Assembly: GCA_018382125.1 (NCBI GenBank)
Contig: JAGZQO010000022.1
Coordinates: 1 to 35,121 of the forward strand
Reading direction: 5' to 3'
DNA: 35,121 nt
Origin: Collinsella sp.
GTDB lineage: Bacteria; Actinomycetota; Coriobacteriia; Coriobacteriales; Coriobacteriaceae
Shown here: in pieces, positions 7,055 to 14,876 of the stretch
How the letters are laid out: every line of letters starts with the position of its first letter
How positions within the stretch are numbered: the stretch's first letter is position 1
The notes under the pieces: generated by a model
Seen by the model: only the letters and a program-made list of their open reading frames with translations
Databases searched by the model: none
Told to the model about the DNA's origin: nothing
Position numbers and translations under genes: made by a program

Positions 7055-8035
7055 ATGGGACGGCGACAGATGAACACGCTCATGTTCTTCTACACCCTAG
7101 CGATACTCGTTATCTGTATTGTGACGGCGGTGCTTTCGCTTGCCGCCTATGCCTCGTCTCGTCGACGCTTCTTTATCTATGGCAGCGGCGTTTTTATTTG
7201 CTACGCCATCGAGATGACCGAGATCTTCTTTTTTGAATACACGTTGCAAAACCAGAGCTTTCCAGCCAGCGACTATTACTCAATTACCATGCCTGTGTTG
7301 CGGACCCTTGTGGCGACCGCTTCACAGGCTTTTATTTGGCTGATTGCCATGGATTTGCTCGACAAGCACTCTAAGAAGCTGTTCGTCATTCCCGTCGCAA
7401 CGTTCTTGGTAAGCGAGCTGTTGATTATCGTCGCCGTCCCCTATGGTCCCATGCACCAGTGGCTTTACTACACCATGCGCCAGGTGTTCCTTGTCTTTGT
7501 GGGACTGTATATCTTTTGGACGGCTCGCAAGAGTACGAAGGTTGAGCTGAAGGCACGTGTTAACAACCAAAAGAAACACCTGATTATCGGCGCCATTCTG
7601 GTTGGCTGCATCGTTGCCGAGGACTTCTACAACATCCTGGTAGTTCCCATGAGCCTGGCGCCCTCTTGGCTGCAGCTGTACCTGTCCGAGCGCAACTTTA
7701 GCGAGAACGTCTTCGCTTGCTACTTTGCCATCCTGCTGATCATCTACGCCTATCACGTGCTTTCAATCCGCATGCAGGAGGCTCCCGAGGAAAAGAACGT
7801 CAGCGATCTTGATCGACACATCGAAGAGCAGATGCCCTTCTATCGCAACGCCTACAAGCTCTCCAACCGCGAGACCGAGGTCATGCGCCTGGTTGTGCTG
7901 GGCAAGTCGAACCAAGAGATCGCCGACGAGCTGTTCCTTGCCGTGGGCACCGTCAAAACCCACATCCACAACATCCTGGTCAAAACCGAACAGCAAAACC
8001 GCACGACCCTCATCCTCCACTTCTGGAAAAGGTAG
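7055..8035 (+). CDS. aguR: membrane-bound LuxR-type regulator of agmatine catabolism
   Basis: Begins with about seven hydrophobic segments and ends with a LuxR helix-turn-helix (residues ~267-326: LSNRETEVMRLVVLGKSNQE, then VGTVKTHIHNIL). This is the architecture of AguR, the one-component membrane sensor controlling agmatine deiminase genes in streptococci and enterococci. Divergent placement from ptcA supports the same role. The first in-frame ATG is 7055, without an evident ribosome site; ATG 7070, just before the first membrane segment and 9 bp after GGGA, is an equally good start. The stop codon is immediately followed by a hairpin of the composite element (copy C). Confidence 0.85.
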   Translation: MGRRQMNTLMFFYTLAILVICIVTAVLSLAAYASSRRRFFIYGSGVFICYAIEMTEIFFFEYTLQNQSFPASDYYSITMPVLRTLVATASQAFIWLIAMDLLDKHSKKLFVIPVATFLVSELLIIVAVPYGPMHQWLYYTMRQVFLVFVGLYIFWTARKSTKVELKARVNNQKKHLIIGAILVGCIVAEDFYNILVVPMSLAPSWLQLYLSERNFSENVFACYFAILLIIYAYHVLSIRMQEAPEEKNVSDLDRHIEEQMPFYRNAYKLSNRETEVMRLVVLGKSNQEIADELFLAVGTVKTHIHNILVKTEQQNRTTLILHFWKR

Positions 8036-8174
8036 GTTACGCGGTTTTACCAAACCGCGTAACGGCTCGACGCTGCAAACGTCCCAGAGCGGCAACCTGA
8101 CGTTCAATCGTCGGTCGCGTACCAAAGTACGCTTCCCTCCTCTTTTACGTCATCTTGCTCGCTCTGGGGCGTTT
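8036..8174 (+). repeat. composite intergenic element, copy C (complete)
   Basis: Hairpin 1 is a 12-bp perfect stem at 8036-8047/8052-8063 with loop TACC, starting on the base after the aguR stop. The linker GGCTCGACGCTGCAAA follows. Hairpin 2 (8077-8174) has outer arms starting AAACGTCCCAGAGCG, the conserved non-pairing flanks TTCAATCGTC and CTCCTCTTT, and core GCGTAC-CAAA-GTACGC at 8117-8132. Hairpin 1 and the linker are nearly identical to copy D at 22.6 kb. It may also end the aguR transcript, but no U-tract is present. Confidence 0.8.
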
Positions 8175-8224
8175 TCGCTGACTTATGCTCTACCTGCGAT
8201 GATTTTTGTTCTGCACCAGGTTGG

Positions 8225-10426
8225 CTACTCGCTGTAGCGGGTGGCGATGGTGGCTCGTACCATGCCGGTGCTCATGAGGTAGGTCACCAGGAAGTAGCCG
8301 CCGTAGGCTGCCAGGAAGATCGCGCAGGTGAGACCCACCGTGCCGCCGATGCTCATGTCGCCAAACGTACTCACCAGCTCGATAATCACCTTAAGTGCCA
8401 CAAAGGAGTGCGCCAGGCCCACTGCCAGCGGGAACAGGAAGAACACCGCCTGCTGCGCCATCACCGAATGGCGAATCTGGCGGTCGTCACAGCCGATCTG
8501 TGCCAGCACACGATAGCTGCGGCTGCCGTCGGCCACATTGGAGAGCTGCTGGATCGACAGTATCGCCGCGCACGCAACGACCAGTACAAAGCCAATGTAG
8601 ATGGCCAGATAGCTAATCATGCCGTTCATTTGCGCTGCTTGCGTGTACACCTCGGAGCGTGTGATGAAGATTCCCCATGACCCTGGCTCCTTGCCGTCAA
8701 CGAGCAGATTGTCGAGCAAAGTGTATTTAATGCTCTCGTCTGCCTCGGTCGTATCCATCCCCTGTTTGTAATTAACGAGCAGGCTACTGGAATACGGCTG
8801 CAGATTAAGTTGGGACAACAGCTCGTCGGCAACGACGACGGTACCCGGATTACTGCCCATCGCCGAGTTGGCGATGGCCGCCGTGTCCTTGTCCGACTTA
8901 TCGGTTGCGGGCTTGAGCTCATGCCCGCCCAAGGTGAGGGTATGGCCGCCGGCCATGTACTTGGTGTACAGGTCGCCCAGCTCACCGCCCATATCACACG
9001 TAAGCAGGTACTGGTCGCGGCCAATGCTCACCGGCTCCTCGCCCATCATCTGGCGCAGTTTGTTGTACTGGCTCGCCGGCGTCACAAACAGACCCATCGT
9101 ATCGGCATTGCTACCCCCGAGCGCCTTGGGGAGCTTTTCGCCCATGGTCTTGCACATCTCACCCGCAGACACCGAAGGATTCGAACCGCCAAACGGGTAA
9201 CTCAGATACGAATCGATCTGAACATGCTCACCGGCAACATCGGCGATATTGACCTTCTTGCCGGTCTCGTCGTTGTTGTCCGCCGACTTGCCCTTGCCGT
9301 GCCATGCGGAGTACAAATCGACCGTTGTATCGGCTAGCACCATGCGGTCGGCTTCAGACGGATTGACATACTCTTTGTAGTAGTCGAGCGTATCGGGCGT
9401 GTAATAGACATACGTCTGAGACACATCAACAGGGTTATAGCGCCCCAGGTTCTCGTTCATCACGTTGGCAATCGACATACCGCACGTCACCGAGGTGATG
9501 GCCAAAAACAGGAGCATCGCGATGACGCCCATCGAAAAGCACACCGTGTTGACCTTGGCCGCAAGCTGGCGCACGGTAAACATGTTGAGGCCGCGCCAAT
9601 ACACGCCGCGCAGGCTCTGCAGCAGCTTGATGAGCATGCCCGAGAGTCCCCAGAACAGGGCAAAGGTGCCCACGGTAACCATAGCGGTCGTAATACCAAA
9701 CTGGCTCATGGCCTCTTGCAGCTTGCTGTCCGTCGCGGTTAGCGGGAACCCATCACGTAGCAGACGGTAATAGGCCACGCCCACCAGCACCGCGCCCACG
9801 GCAAAGATGGCAATCGCGATCCAGGGGTTGCGTGTCTTGATGCTCTCGTTGCGACGCTCGGCACCCATAAGCTCGATGAGTTTGGTACGACGCACGGCGC
9901 GAAGGTTCAGCAGTAGCGTGAGCACAAACATTACGAGCATGCAGGCAAGGGTCAGGTTGAACGCATGCACCGAGAAAAAGAAGTGGAAATTGGCGATCTG
10001 TGTCTTAAAAAGCGAGGCCGTAAAGAACGTCATGAGCTGGGAGAGTCCCACACCCAGCACAATGCCAGCGACAAAGGCCACGACCGACACTATCACGGTC
10101 TCGAGCGCCATGATCGTGGCGACGCGCCCACGCCCCATGCCGAGCACCTGGTACAGGCCAAACTCCTTCTTGCGGCGTTTCATGATGAAGTTATTGGCAT
10201 ACACCATCAAAAAGGCCATGACACCGGCCAAAAAGTACGTCAGGTCGCCGAGTATGCTGCCCATAACCTGCGCCAAGCCCTCTTCATCGATTCCGGCGAT
10301 GTCGACCTGCATCGAGATGGTGTTAAAGGCATAGAAGACCGTGACGCCCAGGGTGAGCGTCAAAAGGTAGACGAGGTAGTCGCGGCCGGCACGGCGGACG
10401 TTGCCCCAAGCGAGTTTACAGAGCAT
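8225..10426 (-). CDS. BceB/FtsX-type ABC transporter permease
   Basis: The 733-residue protein has the layout of Bce-type permeases: MLCKLAWGNVRRAGRDYLVY at the N-terminus, four early membrane segments, more helices to about residue 310, one large extracellular domain (~320-590) and a final group of helices with the FtsX-like core. Such permeases pair with the ABC ATPase encoded just upstream and usually sense or remove cell-wall-active peptides. ATG 10426 has GAGGG five bases upstream and begins like family members; GTG 10438 in the same frame is an alternative. Either start overlaps the end of the ATPase gene (stop at 10416). The usual histidine kinase and response regulator are absent nearby, so the substrate is open. 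Confidence 0.85.
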   Translation of the reverse strand: MLCKLAWGNVRRAGRDYLVYLLTLTLGVTVFYAFNTISMQVDIAGIDEEGLAQVMGSILGDLTYFLAGVMAFLMVYANNFIMKRRKKEFGLYQVLGMGRGRVATIMALETVIVSVVAFVAGIVLGVGLSQLMTFFTASLFKTQIANFHFFFSVHAFNLTLACMLVMFVLTLLLNLRAVRRTKLIELMGAERRNESIKTRNPWIAIAIFAVGAVLVGVAYYRLLRDGFPLTATDSKLQEAMSQFGITTAMVTVGTFALFWGLSGMLIKLLQSLRGVYWRGLNMFTVRQLAAKVNTVCFSMGVIAMLLFLAITSVTCGMSIANVMNENLGRYNPVDVSQTYVYYTPDTLDYYKEYVNPSEADRMVLADTTVDLYSAWHGKGKSADNNDETGKKVNIADVAGEHVQIDSYLSYPFGGSNPSVSAGEMCKTMGEKLPKALGGSNADTMGLFVTPASQYNKLRQMMGEEPVSIGRDQYLLTCDMGGELGDLYTKYMAGGHTLTLGGHELKPATDKSDKDTAAIANSAMGSNPGTVVVADELLSQLNLQPYSSSLLVNYKQGMDTTEADESIKYTLLDNLLVDGKEPGSWGIFITRSEVYTQAAQMNGMISYLAIYIGFVLVVACAAILSIQQLSNVADGSRSYRVLAQIGCDDRQIRHSVMAQQAVFFLFPLAVGLAHSFVALKVIIELVSTFGDMSIGGTVGLTCAIFLAAYGGYFLVTYLMSTGMVRATIATRYSE

Positions 10427-11201
10427 CGGAGCCCTCACCGCCCATCATGGCAACGACCTCCATAATGCGGTCGAAGAACTCGCGACGGTCGGTGTCGCCG
10501 CGGCGCAGCTCGGTGAAGATCTTGCCGTCGCGGATAAACAGCACGCGGCTCGTGTAGCTGGCGGCAAAGCTGTCATGCGTGACCATGAGCACGGTGGCGC
10601 GCAGGCGGCGATTGAGGGCCTCCAGGCTCTCGAGCAGCAGGCGGGCGCTCTTGGAATCGAGGGCGCCGGTGGGCTCGTCGGCCATGATCATGGTGGGGTC
10701 GGTGACGAGCGCGCGAGCCGCGGCAACGCGCTGCTGCTGACCGCCGGACATCTGGTAGGGATACTTGTCGAGCACCTGACTGATGGACAGGCGCGCTGCC
10801 ACATCCTGCACGCGGGTCGAGATCTCTGCCGAGTTTGTGCGGGCAATGGTGAGCGGCAGGGCGATATTCTCGCGTGCCGTGAGCGTATCGAGCAGGTTGG
10901 AGTCCTGGAAGATAAAGCCGAGCTCCTCGCGGCGGAACTGCGAAAGCTTGGCCTGCTTCATGCGCGTCACGTCCTGACCGTTGATGCGGATGGTGCCACT
11001 TGTGGCGCTATCGATGGTCGAGACGCAATTGAGCAACGTCGACTTGCCCGAGCCCGAAGCGCCCATGATGCCAACGAATTCGCCGCGGTTGACGGTAAAG
11101 CTGACGTCGTTGAGCGCGCGGGTCACGTTGCCCAGCGCTCCATATACTTTTTCGAGATGCGCGACCTCCAGTACCGGGGTCGCCATGTGCGTGGTTTGCA
11201 T
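10416..11201 (-). CDS. BceA-type ABC transporter ATP-binding protein
   Basis: The 261-residue ATPase shows Walker A GASGSGKST (47-55), a Q-loop Gln near 99, signature MSGGQQQR (151-158), Walker B MIMADEPTGALD (171-182) and an H-loop in VTHD. The close match to LolD/MacB/BceA ATPases and the overlapping downstream FtsX-type permease define an exporter or peptide-resistance pair. The start ATG 11201 has AAAGGA six bases upstream. A palindrome TTCTTGCGA/TCGCAAGAA (about 11213-11250) lies between it and the divergent Nudix-Vsr gene. Confidence 0.92.
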   Translation of the reverse strand: MQTTHMATPVLEVAHLEKVYGALGNVTRALNDVSFTVNRGEFVGIMGASGSGKSTLLNCVSTIDSATSGTIRINGQDVTRMKQAKLSQFRREELGFIFQDSNLLDTLTARENIALPLTIARTNSAEISTRVQDVAARLSISQVLDKYPYQMSGGQQQRVAAARALVTDPTMIMADEPTGALDSKSARLLLESLEALNRRLRATVLMVTHDSFAASYTSRVLFIRDGKIFTELRRGDTDRREFFDRIMEVVAMMGGEGSDAL

Positions 11202-11212
11202 ACCGAGTCCTT

Positions 11213-11250
11213 TCTTGCGATTAGTCTACGGCATCTATAGTCGCAAGAAA
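11213..11250. promoter_or_regulatory. inverted repeat between the ABC pair and the Nudix-Vsr gene
   Basis: TTCTTGCGA and TCGCAAGAA face each other across about 20 bp. The first arm touches the ATPase ribosome site, so this may be an operator or a leader hairpin controlling the ABC pair. Confidence 0.45.
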
Positions 11251-11349
11251 ACGAGTCGGCTACCATCGATATGGCTTACGCTTGCCTTACCGTTGTGTAA
11301 GGTAGGGGTAGCTACCCTGTCACGTGTTGATGTTGAGAGAGGACTCCTG

Positions 11350-12339
11350 TTGAAAACTGTTCATGTTGCCGCTGGGATCATTCGTAAGGAAGAATCTGAC
11401 GAGCTGCTTGCCGTGCAGCGCGGCTATGGCGACATGCAGGGACTTTGGGAGTTCCCAGGCGGCAAGCTCATGCGCGGTGAGACACCCGAAGACGCCGTGC
11501 GCCGCGAGCTCATGGAAGAGCTGCAGGTAAAAGTCACCAACCTGCGCGATTTCTACACCGTTGAGTACGACTACCCCGATTTCCATCTCTCCATGGAGTG
11601 CTACTACTGCTCGCTCGCCAAAGAGTCTGGCGAGCCGCAAAAGCATGACCGTCAACTCGATATCCGCTGGATTCCGCGCACCTCACTTGCCACCGTTGAG
11701 TGGATGCCCGCCGACAAGGGGCTCATTGATGCCCTGATTGAGCTGAAGGAAGACCGGCTTGAGGCCAACGGCAGCACCAACGACGCCGAGACCGCAACGG
11801 CTGACGAGCCTGCCGCCAAACCCAAGCGCAAAACCAAACGCCGCAGCAAAAAACACCCCAAACCAGGTCTGTTGGACGGTATCGACACCTCGGACCTCTC
11901 CGCTGACGAGCGCGAACTGGTCCGCCGTCGCGCCGCCATCAAAAAGTCCATGAAGGGCAACAAGCGCGCCAACACCAAGCCCGAGCTGCTCGTACGACAG
12001 CACCTGCGCGCAGCGGGCCTTACGGGTTATCGCTTGGAATGGAAGGTTCCCGGCAAGCCCGACATCGCCTTCCCCGGCCGCAAGATCGCCATCTTCGTCA
12101 ACGGCTGCTTTTGGCACCGCTGCCCCAAGTGCAAGCCCAGCCAGCCCAAGCGCAACGTTGAGTTTTGGGAGGCAAAGTTCCGCCGCAACGTCGAGCGCGA
12201 CCGCGCCGCCGTGGCAGCGCTTACCGAAATGGGCTGGACGCCCATAACCATCTGGGAATGCGAGCTCAAAAAAGACTGCATCGACGCCACGATGGAAAAG
12301 GTCATCGAGCAAGTTCGTGCCGCGACCCCGCAGCGCTAA
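11350..12339 (+). CDS. Nudix hydrolase fused to a Vsr-type DNA endonuclease
   Basis: The 329-residue protein joins two repair-type domains. Residues 1-135 form a MutT-like Nudix domain: GLWEFPGG at 31-38 and a perfect Nudix box from Gly38 to Val60 (G-x5-E-x7-REL-x-EE). Residues ~136-188 are a linker with the basic run KPKRKTKRRSKKHPK. Residues ~190-329 match very-short-patch repair endonucleases: NTKPELL, VPGKPDIAF (candidate catalytic Asp238), NGCFWHRCPKC (His256 and possible zinc cysteines), NVERDR and WECE. The position equal to E. coli Vsr His64 is Asn251. The start is TTG 11350 with GAGAGGA six bases upstream; upstream in-frame codons lack a better start. No cytosine methylase gene, the usual Vsr partner, is nearby. 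Confidence 0.9.
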   Translation: MKTVHVAAGIIRKEESDELLAVQRGYGDMQGLWEFPGGKLMRGETPEDAVRRELMEELQVKVTNLRDFYTVEYDYPDFHLSMECYYCSLAKESGEPQKHDRQLDIRWIPRTSLATVEWMPADKGLIDALIELKEDRLEANGSTNDAETATADEPAAKPKRKTKRRSKKHPKPGLLDGIDTSDLSADERELVRRRAAIKKSMKGNKRANTKPELLVRQHLRAAGLTGYRLEWKVPGKPDIAFPGRKIAIFVNGCFWHRCPKCKPSQPKRNVEFWEAKFRRNVERDRAAVAALTEMGWTPITIWECELKKDCIDATMEKVIEQVRAATPQR

Positions 12340-12592
12340 AACAAGCCATTCACACGCTCCGCACGTCCGCGCCACATCCACGTCACAAACCTTAGAAAGC
12401 CCTTAAGCTCAAAACCTTTCAAGAATGTTACTCGATACCTCTGGCCTGCAGTTTCATCGCAACACCAAACCAGGTTAAGCCTTTCTTTAGCGCTTCTTTG
12501 CAGCAGCCGCGGCATAATACTGCCAACGCACGGGACCTAGCAGCATACCCCGAGCGCAATCTATTGGTGGACATCGAGGAGGCCGCATAAGC
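12340..12592. other. gene-less stretch after the Nudix-Vsr gene
   Basis: About 250 bp of lower-GC sequence without a supported frame. A possible -10 (CATAAT, 12513-12518) has no convincing -35. No clear terminator was found after the Nudix-Vsr stop. Confidence 0.4.
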
Positions 12593-12802
12593 ATGCATTC
12601 TTCCAATGACGCAGCACAGCAGCCATCCCTAAAATATGCAAACCTTTTCTCCTTCCCCCCGACACAGAGAAACGGTCTCCTCGACTCCCCCACCACAAAA
12701 ACCAAGCGCTCAGCCGATCAGAGCCTCAACTTACGAGCATCCTTCGAAAAGCTCCAAGCATCCCTAGACAAGGCGTTCCCCGAACAGGCAAGTGCAATCT
12801 AA
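12593..12802 (+). CDS. possible 69-aa small protein
   Basis: ATG 12593 follows GAGGAGG (12576-12582) by 10 bases. The product is Ser/Thr/Lys-rich, hydrophilic and low in recognisable structure, with a possible amphipathic C-terminal helix (RASFEKLQASLDKAF). I do not recognise it. It ends 25 bp before the AraC-family gene on the same strand. Support rests only on the ribosome site, so it may be spurious. Confidence 0.35.
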   Translation: MHSSNDAAQQPSLKYANLFSFPPTQRNGLLDSPTTKTKRSADQSLNLRASFEKLQASLDKAFPEQASAI

Positions 12803-12815
12803 GCCCATCGCGCTT

Positions 12816-12821
12816 TATACT
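12816..12821 (+). promoter_or_regulatory. possible -10 for a leaderless AraC-family mRNA
   Basis: TATACT ends six bases before ATG 12828, which would place the transcription start on the start codon. No Shine-Dalgarno is visible before this ATG, and the -35 region is poor. Confidence 0.35.
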
Positions 12822-12827
12822 GATGCC

Positions 12828-13766
12828 ATGCGAAACATGGATCACATAGAATTGCACCGCGGAGGACGCGAGGAAGCGTTTCCCGAGACCGCCGAAGACT
12901 GGCCCTATATTGCCGAACGCGCAGAATTCGCTCGCTATCCGGGCAATTCCGTCCCCTGGCACTGGCATTCCGAAGTTGAGCTTTTCTACATGGAGCAGGG
13001 AGCGATTGACTATCGAACGCGCGCGGCTCATGAGCACGTACGCTTTGAGGAAGGGTCCGCCGGCTTTATCAACGGCGGCGTTTTGCACAGCACGCTGCAA
13101 TCACCCAATTCGGCGCCAGCCATTCAAATGCTGCATATCTTTCAGCCGTCGATGCTCGGCGATCCCGCGGGACGTCTCCAAAAGCGCTACATCAATCCAT
13201 TACTTCAATGTCGAGGCGTCGATGTGCTCAAATGGTCGCCCACCAACCCCGACGATATGCCCTTTATCGATTTGCTGAAGAGCTCCTTTAGCCACGACCT
13301 TCAACGGCCGCAGAACGAGATGGCGCTTCGGAATAGCTTGTCAGAGCTCTGGATTCAGATTTACGCCAAGGCCGAACCGCTCTTTTCCTCCGACGGCGCC
13401 TCTTGGATGACCGGCCGCGACGTACAGTTCAAGGGAATCCTGGACTTTATCCGCGCAAACTATGCAGCCGCTATAGATGTGCCCCAGATGGCATCTGCAG
13501 CCGGCGTAAGCGAAAGAGAGTGTTACCGCATTATCGAAACTTGTGCAGGAACGACCCCGGCGGCATATCTACGCGCATACCGCATAAACCGTGCTTGCGA
13601 ACTTTTGGCACACACCACGCGAACGGTACAGACAGTCGCGCGCCAATGCGGATTTATAACAGCAAGCCATCTTGGCCAGGTATTTAAAGAACAAATGGGG
13701 TGCACTCCTTCGAGCTATCGAGCAGCGAGACAGAATCTCGATAGCACCAGGCAGAAATCCCGCTAG
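12828..13766 (+). CDS. AraC-family transcriptional regulator with N-terminal cupin
   Basis: The N-terminal half has an AraC-type cupin (PWHWHSEVELFYMEQG, then FINGGVLHS). The C-terminal ~100 residues hold the two helix-turn-helix motifs of the AraC family (IDVPQMASAAGVSERECYR, then TVQTVARQCGFITASHLGQV, ending FKEQMGCTPSSYR). It likely senses a small molecule, probably a sugar; target genes are not evident. ATG 12828 is chosen because a TATACT -10 lies just upstream, implying a leaderless mRNA. GTG 12792 in frame, which overlaps the end of the small ORF before it, is the alternative. A HAD phosphatase gene follows 56 bp downstream. Confidence 0.88.
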   Translation: MRNMDHIELHRGGREEAFPETAEDWPYIAERAEFARYPGNSVPWHWHSEVELFYMEQGAIDYRTRAAHEHVRFEEGSAGFINGGVLHSTLQSPNSAPAIQMLHIFQPSMLGDPAGRLQKRYINPLLQCRGVDVLKWSPTNPDDMPFIDLLKSSFSHDLQRPQNEMALRNSLSELWIQIYAKAEPLFSSDGASWMTGRDVQFKGILDFIRANYAAAIDVPQMASAAGVSERECYRIIETCAGTTPAAYLRAYRINRACELLAHTTRTVQTVARQCGFITASHLGQVFKEQMGCTPSSYRAARQNLDSTRQKSR

Positions 13767-13822
13767 CCTTTCTTCTGTCACCGCATCAAACTTGCAGGCA
13801 AACAACAGAGAGGAGCAATCAT

Positions 13823-14446
13823 ATGAAGCACTTTGAACATATCGTATTTGACGTTGATGGGACATTGGCAGATACAGAAGAAAGCGTTCTATCATCGCTT
13901 GTCCAGATTGTCCAAGAAGAGACCGGCAAAACGCTCCCCCGACACGAGCTTGAATTTGCCCTCGGCATACCCGGCAAGGATGCCCTTGAGAAACTTGGAA
14001 TCTACTCGCAGGCAACGTTGGATCGCTGGTGCCAAGTTGCCGCCAGCTTTAAAAGCACCATCAGCGTGTTTCCAGGTTTGCTTGAAGTCATCGCAACACT
14101 CGCCGATAGCGGCTGCAAACTTGGCATCGTCTCCTCACGTGCGCGCGACGAATACGCAAAAGAAATAGCACCTCTTGGCTTCGATACGTATTTTGAGCAC
14201 ATCATCCTTGTCGAAGACACAACCGAACACAAACCCGCACCCGCACCCATGCTCGAATATCTCCGACGTACGGGCGCAAACCCCAACAGCGTCATCTACG
14301 TTGGCGACACCGTCTACGACGAACAATGCGCAACTTCAGCAGGGGTCAGTTTTGCCCGAGCAGCATGGGGATCACACCAAGACATCCCAAACGCCACCTA
14401 CAACCTCAAAACCCCCAACGACCTACTAACCCTAACAACCAAATAA
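13823..14446 (+). CDS. HAD-family phosphatase (phosphoglycolate phosphatase-like)
   Basis: The 207-residue protein has HAD motif I DVDGTLADT (nucleophile Asp10, acid Asp12), a helical cap, motif II VSSR, a motif III Lys in HKPAPAPML and motif IV VGDTVYDEQ. It resembles Gph/PgmB-type phosphatases acting on small phosphorylated metabolites; the substrate cannot be read from sequence. GAGGAG lies seven bases before ATG 13823. It follows the AraC-family gene on the same strand and may be co-transcribed or regulated by it. Confidence 0.88.
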   Translation: MKHFEHIVFDVDGTLADTEESVLSSLVQIVQEETGKTLPRHELEFALGIPGKDALEKLGIYSQATLDRWCQVAASFKSTISVFPGLLEVIATLADSGCKLGIVSSRARDEYAKEIAPLGFDTYFEHIILVEDTTEHKPAPAPMLEYLRRTGANPNSVIYVGDTVYDEQCATSAGVSFARAAWGSHQDIPNATYNLKTPNDLLTLTTK

Positions 14447-14472
14447 CCCACGCGTCCCACCCTTTTAGCCCC

Positions 14473-14581
14473 AACGCCACAAGGGCGACGACCTCGAGTA
14501 GGTCAACTTGGGAGGGACGAGGGCTTAGTTCCCCAATCTTTCCGCAGGGGGCAAAAAGCAACGTCTTATTTTTCTGACACT
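14473..14581 (+). repeat. tandem structured repeat, unit 1
   Basis: Starts AACGCCACAAGGGCGA, which folds as CGCC-ACAA-GGGCG. GACC/GGTC follows, then TTGGG...CCCAA around GACGAGGGCTTAG, then TCTTTCCGCAGGGG. It differs from unit 3 by one base in the GACC...GGTC loop and by the final segment. It lies 26 bp past the HAD stop. Confidence 0.75.
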
Positions 14582-14681
14582 AACGCCACAAGGGCGATTG
14601 AGCAGGACGGTTTGGACGGGTCCCGTACTTAGTTTCCAAAATCATTCCGCAGCGCGAAGGCTTCTTATTATTTTCAGACCT
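14582..14681 (+). repeat. tandem structured repeat, unit 2 (diverged)
   Basis: Shares AACGCCACAAGGGCGA, CTTAGTT, the TTCCGCAG tail and the TTATT-TTTTC-GAC end with unit 1. Its central stem is TTTGGA/TCCAAA where unit 1 has TTGGG/CCCAA, a compensated change. The inner stem CGGGTCCCG also differs. Confidence 0.7.
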
Positions 14682-14770
14682 AACGCCACAAGGGCGACGA
14701 CCTCGAGCAGGTCAACTTGGGAGGGACGAGGGCTTAGTTCCCCAATCTTTCCGCAGGGGGCAAAAAGCCT
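14682..14770 (+). repeat. tandem structured repeat, unit 3
   Basis: Nearly identical to unit 1 to base 14767, then continues into the bidirectional terminator. Its bases 14719-14747 are repeated exactly, inverted, at 14815-14843. Confidence 0.75.
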
Positions 14771-14843
14771 CGCCGCACGAAGTGCGCAGCGAGGCTTTTT
14801 GCATGCCCGAGGACGATTGGGGAACTAAGCCCTCGTCCCTCCC
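14719..14843. repeat. 29-bp perfect inverted repeat bracketing a terminator
   Basis: Bases 14719-14747 are the exact reverse complement of 14815-14843. The 67 bp between them contain the terminator hairpin. The left arm is part of tandem unit 3 (and unit 1), so the right arm is an extra inverted copy of that unit's core. Confidence 0.85.
14762..14801. terminator. bidirectional terminator between the HAD and aldolase genes
   Basis: AAAAAGCCTCGC (from 14762) pairs with GCGAGGCTTTTT (to 14801); an inner CGCAC/GTGCG stem tightens the loop. T-runs occur on both strands, serving the plus-strand HAD/repeat transcript and the minus-strand aldolase. Confidence 0.85.
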
Positions 14844-14876
14844 CGGGATATGTAGCGAGTCGGAGTACCCTTGCTG

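Noticed and set aside
10981..11349. Longer N-terminal extension of the Nudix-Vsr protein
   Set aside because: The in-frame upstream sequence lies antisense to the ABC ATPase gene; the TTG at 11350 has a proper ribosome site and begins exactly where Nudix homology starts.
14473..14770. CRISPR-like or attC-like array
   Set aside because: Repeats are ~100 nt, there are only three, spacers are absent, and no cas or integrase gene is near; AACGCC resembles an attC half only superficially.
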